A DNA stretch of 64,000 nucleotides, taken from the NCBI GenBank assembly GCA_022747635.1, contig JAKTNV010000010.1, positions 39,580,237-39,644,236 on the forward strand, given 5' to 3'. How positions within the stretch are numbered: the first letter of the stretch is position 1; each line of letters begins with the position of its first letter. The translations under genes were made by a program, and so were the position numbers. A model generated the notes under the pieces. That model saw only the letters and a list, made by a program, of their open reading frames with translations. It searched no databases and was not told the DNA's origin. Source of the stretch: Hetaerina americana (taxonomy: Eukaryota > Arthropoda > Insecta > Odonata > Calopterygidae). Shown piece by piece: positions 48,501 through 60,500 of this stretch.

Positions 48501-51500
48501 AGTTTTACTTCACTCAACTCTTTCACTGTAATAGTAACAGACAATTTTTAATTGAAGGATTTTTATAAAAGGGAACCTTAAAGAGCTATTTAATTACCTC
48601 AGGGTCATCCTGATATCGCATGATGTGATCCATAAAATTAGTGCCTGGGTAACGATCCCCACCAATGGCCACACCTTCCAAGACACCATTTGTGGCCTTG
48701 GACACAATGTTATTTAGTTCATTTGACATTCCTCCAGAACGAGATACATATGCCACACTGAAAATCATCAATTAAAATCATGCAAATATCTTCTCCTGCA
48801 TGATGACAAACACTGTGCGAATATTTGTGAACACCATTACACAAGTTGGGCTCATTAAAGACAGTCACTCACCTTCCTGGCCTATAGAGCTTTGAGTGGA
48901 GTATGTTGTCCATCATCCCTCCTGTGTTGCCTATCTTGAAACATCCTGGTTTGATCCCACCGACCGTAGCAGGGCCAATAATTGAAACTCCCTTTTTGCG
49001 AGCCATCAAAATAAGTCTCCTTGTCATATTTTCCGGTATTCCCTCAGCAATGATGGCAATTGTGTGAATCTAGAAAAATACATCTTACTCTATTATCTCC
49101 CATTTGCAGATTCTTATTTGCATAAAATTGACGGCAAATAAATATTTTACAGCAATCTAGGAAATTCGTTCCTGTTCCAGTTTAAACTTACCTGTGGGTA
49201 ACTCATTGCTTCTACAGTGCTCTCATATGCTGATCGCAAGGAGGCAAAGTTAACCATTACATCTGCTTCTTTATTTTTTGTCATTGCATCACTCATCTTT
49301 TTGTACACAGGTATGAGGATCTCCTTATGGCCCCAATAGAACTTCTGCTTGTGATCTCCTGTAAATGGGTACACCATGGCCACAACAGATGGTTCACTTC
49401 GTCTGCATACAAAATCGAAGTCCAGCATACTCTGTAAGAAAATAAATGAAAAAATAACAGGTACAACTAAAAAAAAGAACATGCGGCATTTACAGTTATT
49501 ATATTGTGGATCCACTTCATGGTAATTCATAGCGACAAAATGGTATAGCTAACCTATGTATGCTTAATAAAATTGCTTTGCAAGTAATTTTTATCAATTA
49601 TCAGGCTGTGAAAATACAATTTATGGCACCCCAGAACTATAAAGCTACCAAGTTACAAAAATATGTGTTCAATTTTTCACATTTTTCACTTGCACAATAG
49701 TAGGCCATTAACTTCAAGATATTCTCAGACAAAACTATTCAAAAAACAAGGTCAAACCCTGAATATTGCCAGTACTGTAGGCACATATTATAATAGTGTT
49801 ACCAGTTTTATTTAATACACATGCTGAGGCTACTGGATGCACTCTTTTCATCAATACACCTCTAAGTTAAATATGTCATGAGTCAGGTTCATTCACTGAA
49901 ATTCAATAAATAGTTCTCAATCTATTATAAAATAGAGTAAGAGAGTGCAATAAATGGATCACGCCAAATACAGCAAAATGTTTTAGTTAAGATCTACTTG
50001 GAGAATTCCAAAGAAACTGTGGGAGATACCGCAACAGTAACATTTAACTAAGTCACCTGCTAATATGCATTTCAATGCAACAATTTCAGAGTGTAAAAAT
50101 TATTCCCAGTCAAGGCAAATGATTTTTACACTCTGAAATAGTTGCATTGATCTACTTGGAATTAGTCAACTTAGAAATCACTCAACTATTTTGAGATGAG
50201 CACTTCCATTACATCATACTGTAGTTTTACAGCAAATGTTTAAAGCGCAAATATACTTTAAGTTTCAGACAAGGATGCAGTTGCTCAAGACTTGAATGAA
50301 TTGCAGTGATATCTCAAATTTACATTTCTGACTTTGGAACTTGATGGAGTAAAATCTCACAGTTCCTCAAGTTACTCCAAAAAGTTCCTCACTCTAACAA
50401 GTGTTTTCATGGAGTTCCCAACATTGCCAAAAGAAAAATTGTTGTTCATAGAATAGAAGATATTAGTGTAGCAAACCAACATTTCAGATAATTAATCTTC
50501 ATTTTACTTACCCACCTATCCATATCATAATTAGGAATAGGTGGGTAATTTAGTAGATGTAGGATTATCATGGAAAGAGGGAAGGGTGGAAAGAGACCCA
50601 GCATTTGAATAGCACTTAAAGCGCTCGTTGCAAATAATTCAGGAGATAAAAGTACAAAACTTCTGATGACAGGAAACACAAAATAACCCACACTCTTGCC
50701 TCTGAATGTGACCTCCATTCTTCAGCAAATGCATCAAGGATGATCAGACCCATTAAAGAACACTACAGGCAAGGATTATTAAGATACTTATTGCAGAGGA
50801 TGAAAATATTTTAGCTTTTCGGAAAGAAAAGGTGCTTATTAATGCTGTTTTTAATGTAAAAGAGGCATGAGGGATGGCAAAGGGAGAAACTCTGAAGATA
50901 GACTGGAATGGATTGATTCATGTAACACAATTGTAGCTCTTTGCAATACAGCTTATGCAAACCTCCAATAAACCATTATTACAGAAAAAAATTTCACACC
51001 CCACACAACCATGGAAATAATATTTGAATTCAGAGAAATAGCCTTTGAAGAACATTACACAAAAACCAGGATATCTATATGATTTCTTGAAATTCTTGAC
51101 ATACAAAGCATGCATGTCATGCAAAGCCTAGGACTTTATTTTAATTGCACATTTTTTTCCAATAGACAAGGAATAATTATTTATGAATTATAAAAAGCAA
51201 ATTTTAAAAACAATGAACAAAATTCATTCATATGCACATTTTTCATCTACCTTGCTTATGATGCAAATTACATACATTTATGTATGTCATGCAGCATAAA
51301 ACAAACCACCAATATCCACTTACTTTCTCTATCATTTATGACATATAAATCTTCAACCCTCCTGATCCACCTCCCATAGTTGAAATGCCCAAACTTATCC
51401 CTGTCTTGCCCATTACTCCCAACACATTCAGTTTCAATGAACATGAATGATTCAAAGTGCATGGATAAATATTTAACTTTGCTAGTGATTATGTTCCAGT

Positions 51501-54500
51501 GCATTTTATGAATAAATGTACAATATAAAATTAATGTATGACTCAAGAGATTGCCTGGAGTGCATCAAAATAAATAAAATTCATTATTGGACTCACTTAT
51601 ACTTTCACAATACAAATAGCTAAGTGGAATGCATTAACATTGTATAGTAAGGAGCCACTCTATGTGTAAATTCTCCTATGTGTACATGCAAATATATTTT
51701 GTTTAGTTCCAAGAACATAAGAACTCAATATTTTGAAGATGGTGACTCCTCAAATTTTGAAACTTGACAAGCTATTACATTGAAAAAACTATCATCTTCT
51801 AATCCATTATTTATAGAAACAAATTCAAATTAACACAGAGCAAAAAACAAAAATTAAATTACCTGGACAGCTCGTGTCTGCATACCCCAAACGATGGCTT
51901 TCGTTTTGGAGTTAAACATGGTGCCCTTGCCTCCTGATCCTGATGCACTAGCTGTGCCTGCTGTACATACTGTTGATGCAAACCCACTGCTGCTACCAAT
52001 ACTCCCCCGACTACTGCCAGCAGTAACTGATCCCTTACGAGATGTAGAAGGGCTTTCCTGGATTGCAAAGAAAGGCATAACACCATATCATAAAAATGAA
52101 CCAAATATTCAGATTGATTCCTTGGGAAGGGAAGGCTGGCAGTAATGAAAGAAAAGCTACCGCATGCCACAAAGTAAAGGATGCATATACCAGTCCGAAT
52201 CAATCATTGCATCTTAAAGAAACTGATTCAATTAAAGGAAATGTTTTGCCAAAGTAATACCACTGATGTTTTGCAGTGGATAAGGGTGTTTTTCATACTG
52301 CAAAATCTCAGAAGATGAAGCTCAACACAAAATTTCTACATTTTAAATTATATTATTGTGAAACAGGCTTTAGTGCATTTCAAAAATTGAACTCAATAAC
52401 ATATACTTATCAAAACTCTTCTCTGCCATGTTCCGAATCCCATTCATGTGAGTTACTGCAAGGGTAATTAAGATAGGTTCTCTGCCAGATGCCAGCGCTA
52501 GAGCAATGAGTTCCCCACATAGTAATAGGTAATCTTTTCTGAGTGAACACGTAATGCATATATGCTCTGGGAAGATATGTAGTGTGGATGCCTCTATGTT
52601 GTTGTTCCCGTGTAGTGATTTGTGAAGATGGAAAAAAATTGAGATTCCAGCAGTGATTATATGCTTTGTGAAGAAACTTATGAAAGCAAAGGAAATTCAA
52701 GCTGACTTTCAGAAAACCCTGGGGGAATTTGCTTCTTCATATTCTACTGAGGCTAAGTAGACAAAAGATTTTAAGTTTGTTAGGGATAGCTAAGATGATT
52801 ATCCATGTAGTGGTTGGCAAAATGTACCAGAATTTACCCCAGAATTTATTGCAAAAGTGCATTAAATGGTTATAGAGGATCACTGACTGAAAGTGCAAGG
52901 AATTGCTGAAGCTATATGGATGTCATCTGAATGGCATATCACATTTGAACAGTGGCATTGGTTATGAGAAAATTATCTGCTAGATGGGTGGCTACTTTTG
53001 ATGTAGGATCACAGATTTATTAGCACAGAAATTTCCAAAAAAATGTTTTACCGATTTTAATAGCAACTAACAAGATTATTTTCTACGCCAGTTTTTGACC
53101 TCAGATGAAACTTGGGTTCACTACTATACCCCAAAGACAAAACAGCAGTCAAAGCATCAAAGCACTGGAAATATGCCAATTCACCGCCACCAAAGAAATA
53201 AAAGGCAAAACGGTCAGCCAGAAAGGTGATGGCTTCAGTTTTCTGGATCCGAAAGGGATTCTGCTGTTAGATTATCTCCCCACTGGTCAAACAATCACTA
53301 GACAACACTATGCTGACCTCCTGGCCTAACTACAGCAAAAGGTACATGACAAAGGCCAAGTTTGGTAAGGAAGAAAGTCATCTTTCACGAAGACAATGCA
53401 CACCCACACACACATTTCGTTGCCATGGCAAAAATATGCAAACTATGATATGAATTGTTGCCAAACCCGCCTTATTTGGCTCCATCAGATTTCCATCTCT
53501 TCCCCAAGCTCAAAATTTTCCTCGGCAGACAGAGTCTCTTTTCAAACAAAGAACTAACAGCCAAAGTAGATGGGTATTTTGCAGGCTAGAAGGAATCTAA
53601 TTTTCGAGATGGGATCGACAGTTGGACATCGCTGGACCAAATGCATTAGTGTACAGGAGGACTACTTTGAAAAATAAAAAAGTTTCACTGACATAAGTCG
53701 TTTATTTCTATTCCATTCCAAGAACTTTTCTAATTACGCTTGCATGGACATGATGTGTAGTCAATGTTCAATTGTTTTTCCACCATAAAGTTGTTTATGT
53801 ATAAGGACGTTTTCTTTACCTAAACATAATACTCTTTCTTCTCTTCAAAATAGAACACAATCTACAAAACTGACTAAAGTGACACAGAAGCAAATATAAC
53901 CAACAGTATCGCAAAAATGAACATATAGACAAACTCACCCTTGATTGACCACCTGGTAGAAGGAAATTGGCAGTGCTGAATTCAACCTCTGGATTCCTGG
54001 GGATGGCTCTTTTACCCAGTGCCATGCCAACTATAGCCGTCATATGAGTCTCAGGCCCAAAAACAAATAGGGGAATGCCCAAATTCTGACCTGTCTCCCT
54101 CATAATTCTGAAATAAAGTTTTGAAAAGAAAAAGGCAGAACATTGGTAAGTAATGAACCTGTTTATAATGAAGCAAAATAATATATGCATACATATCATA
54201 ATATAAAGGGTGCAGTGCAAAAATACGGAAAAATGAAGCAATTTTTCCAACCATATTTTTTATCACAAAATTGAAAATTTTCACAATAAGTTTTGTGCTA
54301 AATTGTTTGTATGATCATAAAAGGACAGATTTATTCAATAAGTCCCTCACTTGCTTATATGATGGCCTCCATTCTCAGTCTAAAGCATTCGCAGGCCCGT
54401 TTCAACTAGCCACGGTCCATAAAGGCGAATGTCATTTCAATAAGTGCTCTCAATGATGCAATGTTTCGATGTATGGACTTGTTGGTGACCTTTTCCACTA

Positions 54501-57500
54501 TGCTCCACACATAGTGGTCCAACGGATTTAAATCTGGGGAGTTAATAGGCCACAATTCTTTGGACTAAAACATATGAATGCTGCCCGACAACCAAATTTG
54601 GACAAAATGACTCGTATTATCCTGCTGGAAAACGTACGACCTTCCAGATTACACAGTTTCCATTCATGGCTTCACTACATTTGTCAAAACAAGCAAATAA
54701 ACTTCTTAGTTGATATTTTCCCCTTCATAGAAAAAATGCAGTGGCATGACATCATCCTCACCAGACATAACCCCTAGCACATAAATATCTGCCAGAAATT
54801 TTGATCAAGAAACAACAGGTGTATCTTCGGGGTCGTGGGTGAGCCAGGAGTCATTCTTACCATTGGTTTTAGCATCCACTTTGCCCTGTTGACTTCAGGA
54901 AGCATCTGTCTTAAAATGGAGGATGTGGAGCTATTGGCTGTTAAAGAAATAATCTCAAGGAAGAAGATCCTAAGGCCAATAAAAATAATTACGAAGAACT
55001 CCTATACCGGTATTTCGGTCACCAGGTGACCATCAACGGGGAGAAAATCAAATAGGGCACTTGAACTTGGAGGAAGAATAATAAACATACTACACTCCTA
55101 CCACAACGGGAAGACAACAATAATAAATTTATCGCATTACCTTTCTACCCCACATTAACCCGAGGCCTTGATAAGGTCTTTAAACAAATTGGCACCATGG
55201 TCACTTACTCGAACCGTAACACTCTTCTTACGTGTTTAGGGAACCCGAAAGACATAACACCACAGTTAGACAAATCAGGTATTTACGAAATTACTTGCTC
55301 ACACTGCCAACTCTCCTACATTGGACAGACCAAACGTAATCCCAAAATCAGATTCAAGGATCACATAGCACACTTTAAGAACGGACGTTTCGATAGATCA
55401 GCGGTCGCCAAACACATTTTTGAAACAGAACACTCTATCACTCCTAACGGCTTAACATTATTAAAACCGATACAACACTGTAAACTCGATGCATGTGAGG
55501 GTTTACACATTCACTTAAACAAGAATAAACTTATGAACAATGAACCAGGCATCATCAACAGTTCACTTTTTAACTTTGTTAGTCATTTCAGAAACAGGCA
55601 GCCCCCTCCTAATAGCCTCCACTCTTCCCCCACTCCTTCCCACGTGACCTCAACAAACTCCCCCCCACCTACCGACCATCACTTAACCCCTCCCCCCTTG
55701 CCCCTCCAGATATATATACCTCACGCGCCGACCTGAACAGCCACTTGACTTTGGACAGTGCCTGGTGCACATTCTTCCTCCAAGTTCAAGTGCCCTATTT
55801 GATTTTCTCCCCGTTGATGGTCACCTGGTGACCGAAATACTGGTATAGGAGTTCTTCGTAATTATTTTTATTGGCCTTAGGATCTTCTTCCTTGAGAGCA
55901 TCTGTCTTATTTTAATCATATAAGACTAGTAGCAGTGGTCCTCGTTGATGATTCAACAGTCTTTTCACTCACACCAACAATGAATGAAAATTTTCAGATC
56001 GATTGCCCTGTATCCTAAAAAATGAGCTCCTGAGTATGTTGGATGATTTAGGGCATCCTGACATTTAGAATGCTCCCAATTCCAAAGTAAGCCTCTAAAC
56101 ATAACACTCCCTTTGATAAATGCTGCAGTGCCTCTATCCTAGCATCCCTCTACCCTCCAACCCGGCACTCAAACTCAAAACAATAGCACAGGCATACTTC
56201 TGGCTCCTGGAATGAGCCAGGGATCCATATCACACATTAATTACCCCAATCTCCAGATATTTGCATCCACCCTCCACTCCCAAAACCTTCCATAGCAATC
56301 CCACACTTCCAAACCTTCCTCTCCCAACTCTTCCCCTCAACTTTTCCCTACCTTCCCTCTTCCATCCAGTGTCCTCATCCTCCTGTCATCTCCTCTTGAA
56401 ACCTTCTCCTCAGTTTCTTCTTTCCCAAAAGGAAGGTGGTTAGGCCAACAAAAATTTAGAATATGAGCGATTGTCATTTGTAAATGTTTCTCTGTGTTTT
56501 TGTTGTCTAGTACTATCCACTTTTTCGTTTAAATTATATGTATGCATACTCATGCAAACTAATTTGAATTATATATTTTACAAACATATTATGTTCATGC
56601 ACATCATTTTAATTTTTTTTTATCACTGCCATTTACCTTATTATCCCCTTTCACTCCAAGTCCATGAATGTGTACGGTGATTCTCTTTATTTAAGTCACT
56701 TAATTATATTCTTCCATCACATACAACATTAACGCATGCGCTCGTTCATGTCTTCACGATGGTTGAAAGGGAATGAGAGGCAAACGCAAGAATGCATGAT
56801 ATATGCATTCTTGAATTTAGCTCTCATTCGTTTGATTTCTTATGTCTTTGTAATTGAGCCAGATTTTTTTGACAATTCTCCCAATATGATATGGCACAAT
56901 ACTCAAAATGTAACACTATCATTGCTGCTCAGTTCACTGAGTGAACCAGGTCCCAATCATATCCTTATGGCCTGTATGTATTAGAAACTTTAGCTAATAT
57001 AATGAACATGCTATTAATTTATTTAGAATAATAACCCTGATGAACATGTTGCTGTTTCGCCAATTTTCCTTAATGTTTTACTCAAATGTCACAGGCTAAA
57101 AATAGTAATTGGAATAATATTCACTATAATCTAATGTGTTTTGCTGGACACTTACATGACATAGCATTTCAATAAGTTATATGTTTAAAATCAGAAGCCT
57201 GCTGCCTTCATTCAATCTTCTTAAATGGGTAAAAACAGAGCCCCAAGCAAACTAATGGAGGTCGCAACTATTGGATGTTACCCTAAATTGACTTTATCCA
57301 TTCTAATATTTCTGTACCAGCAATGAATTTTTATCACCGCAATCTGTCCAATAATTATAAAGTTCACTTTTAGTCCAGAGCTTGAACAAATGATTGCTCA
57401 AGTTGATCTTCAAATGACTACAGTTAAAAATTAATATCCTTCTCATTAGTAATTGCCAAATCACATATCATATTCCAGACTTTTTTTTAATTACTGCTTT

Positions 57501-60500
57501 CTCAAGTTTTTGAAGAAATTGAATCATTCCAAATTTTTTTTTATTTCAGACATGGTGGGCATATATTTTCTTACGTTTTATCATATATTGAATTTTAAGT
57601 ACATTGTCTTGAGTAGACATTAAAAAAAAAGGCAGTGAATCCTGAGGAGGGAATTGATCAAAATTTAACAATAGACAGAAAAACATATCTAACTAAACTA
57701 GGTATAATCCGGCGATAAATGATAACAATTGGTCCCTGGAATGATGCAGAAGATAGTGGATATATTCATACACTGGTTTCAAAGTGTTTATGTGAGAATA
57801 ATATCAATAGTTAAATTGCATTTTCAGAGAATTCTGCATCACCAAAGACAGCCTACAACTATTCTTGACAGCTGATTCCCATTCTTTTATTTATCTGTAA
57901 TGGGTATTGTAGCTCATTATCATATTGGTAACTATAATGAGAAGAAACCTGTTTGTTTCTAATGAAGGACAAAAACCAGTTACATTTTAAAATTAAACTT
58001 TCTGATTCTTAATCAAAGCAAAATTTGAGTATTGAAAATAAATATTACCTCAATCCCTCCTGATAGTTGGGCCCAGCACGTCTCACAAATACAGATATGT
58101 TATGCTCAACCAATTTGGGCTGATATTCTTGAAGAGCAGTAACAATTCCTTTGAATGTGGCAGCTACATTAGTGAAGTTTGCAATGCCTCCACCAATTAT
58201 CAATACCTAAATGTTGTAAAGTAAATGCAAATTTTGAAGTGAAAAAATAGATAATACTGGGTTAATGGACGTCATATCACCAAGCATTATAAAAATCACG
58301 TTATCTATAATTAATTATGCAATTTCACTTTTTAATGAGTGCATAATAGTCGTATAAACAACAATTAATCATATCTAAACATAACCTAAGGTTTTGAGCA
58401 AAATATATTTACCACTTTAAGAAATCTGGCTGGCAATATACATCCATTTACTAACAACTGTGCAAGCATAGCAGTGAGACAGATTTTAGTAAAAGAAGTG
58501 ATAAATTGTATATGATGAAGAGTTAACTTATTTTAGTGCATTACAGAAAACTAATAAAATGGTGATTGCATTTTTAAATGCACTATGATACCTACTGTCA
58601 AAATTAACATTGCAGGATAAAATATGGAGAAATATTAAGAGACATATATCCAGAGCGAGAAAATGGTAGAGGCTGAACTACATGCCACTGCTATTTAAAT
58701 AAAAAATAGTGCATCAAAAACGAAGTCTGCAGCAAACCTAATCTAAGGCAGCAAAAATAGGGGTATATTATAGTATAATTTCAAACTATATAAATAAATC
58801 TAATTGCTATCTGCCATCAACGAAAATTAAAAATAATACTTACTTTACCCTCTGGGTGCCTCTCTTGAGTCATAAGGGACAAAATGGTTTTGGCATATTC
58901 ATAAGTCTGCTGCTCAGATGGTGCCCCTGAATATTCACCATAATTAGCCAGCTCACTAGCCCCTCCGAGATCACAGATGGTGTCACTGTAGATAACAGAA
59001 GCACCACCACCTGCTACCATGGTCCATATCCGACCTGATTTATTTAAAATTGTTAGCTGTAGAATGAAGAAAATAATGAGTTTAGAAATTTACAAATATA
59101 CCAATGATGTTTTACTTACACAAGATCATATAATTAATTGATTCTTGAAACTGCAGGTTAAAACTCTAGAGACTTGATAGCATACATTTTAATCAAGAAT
59201 CTAATGAAGTATGAGAAGGTTTTTGTACTGCAAATCTAAATTCATGCGAATAAAAATCAATATAAACAAACTATATGCATCAAATCTTAAAGGCATAATT
59301 AATTAGTAATTCATCAGATACCATTTGCTGTTTAACATGATAGTGTACACAATGAGTAAAATTATAATTAAACAGGTAAATACTGATACCATCAGTGTAG
59401 TTACTGCAATGATGGTTTAAGTGTAGCTCATTCAAATCAAGGCCATCACTTTTTGATCAATCATTTGGCAATCCACTTCTTCTATGGTAATACCATAGCA
59501 GAAACAAATCCAGCAACAAACAAGCACAATTTATACGAAACAATTACAAGAAAATCAACCAAAAATTAAAATTAAGTTCTATAGAAATATTAAGTAACAT
59601 AATAAGCAAAGACAAAACTATCTTTTGCTTACAAGAGAATGTTTAAGGATGATAAAGTTATAAATTCACAGGAGATTTACCATCTGACATCTGACAATGC
59701 TGAAGCAATTTTTTTTGTTATTTTGACACTAAAACAGTAAAAAAATCTCTCTATTGATAATTATTGCATTTTTTCAAGTAATTTAATGCTTACATTTAAA
59801 ATTAGTATGTTCATAGTACTTCTAAGAAATAAGTAAATAGTTTGGCATACACTTCATGGAATCGTTTTAGATTATTTCAGTCATTTTGAGTGTAAAGTAA
59901 ACTACTATGTGACAATCTGTTTTTTTAGGGTGATGTTTACAAAGATTGAAATTTCTTTTAAATAAACAATTACCTTGAGAGAAGCCCCACTCTTTGCATC
60001 CAAATCTGCAATATATGCCTCTTCAGGGAAAGCATCACGGCCGAAGGGTGGGGGATAATCAACAGCTCCCCACTTGGAATGACAGATAAAGTCTGCTGTT
60101 GCATCAATCTTTGCAGCAAGATCCAATATAAATATTGACTGTTGATCTACACCAAGGAAAACAAGAGATAATTAAATTTCCCCAAAAAGTAATATGATTA
60201 AATTAAAATCTCAAATTCCCAAAAAATTATCCCATTGACATCAACTCATACAAGATAAGCATAATTCTCAATCACTCTTCTCGGAAGGATATGCATATAA
60301 AGACTTAGAAGACGCTGTATAATCTTACTCTATTACTTACCACCTGAGATGGGTTCAGTGATGACAAGAGGATTTATTTCCAAGTAGGTAAAATGTAAAT
60401 CCACATACACTGCATACAGTGATTCAATGAACTTGGCCACCAACCTTAAACACCAAAGGAGATAGAATAAAACAGTGATTCAACCTAATGAAAAAGAGCA

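Larger units (their letters stand above)
54914..55896 (+). mobile_element. Penelope-like element copy with 126-bp inverted repeats
   Basis: Flanked by AGCATCTGTCTTA at 54901-54913 and 55897-55909. A 40-base leader is followed by the left arm (54954-55079), the GIY-YIG frame, a C-rich stretch and the right arm (55771-55896). The arms are inverted copies with one mismatch. GIY-YIG plus the [10 protein letters not shown] linker is diagnostic of Penelope-like elements, and 5' truncation with an inverted end is known for them. The reverse transcriptase is absent. Confidence 0.8.
54290..56000 (-). pseudogene. Decayed mariner-like transposase, split by a Penelope-like insertion
   Basis: The right part (after 55909) reads VSEKTVES and MIKIRQM. 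The left part (before 54901) reads [40 protein letters not shown] and [12 protein letters not shown]. Removing 54914-55896 plus one copy of the 13-base repeat joins IRQM to LPEV in frame, so the insertion came later. Stops elsewhere show the copy is dead. Confidence 0.7.
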
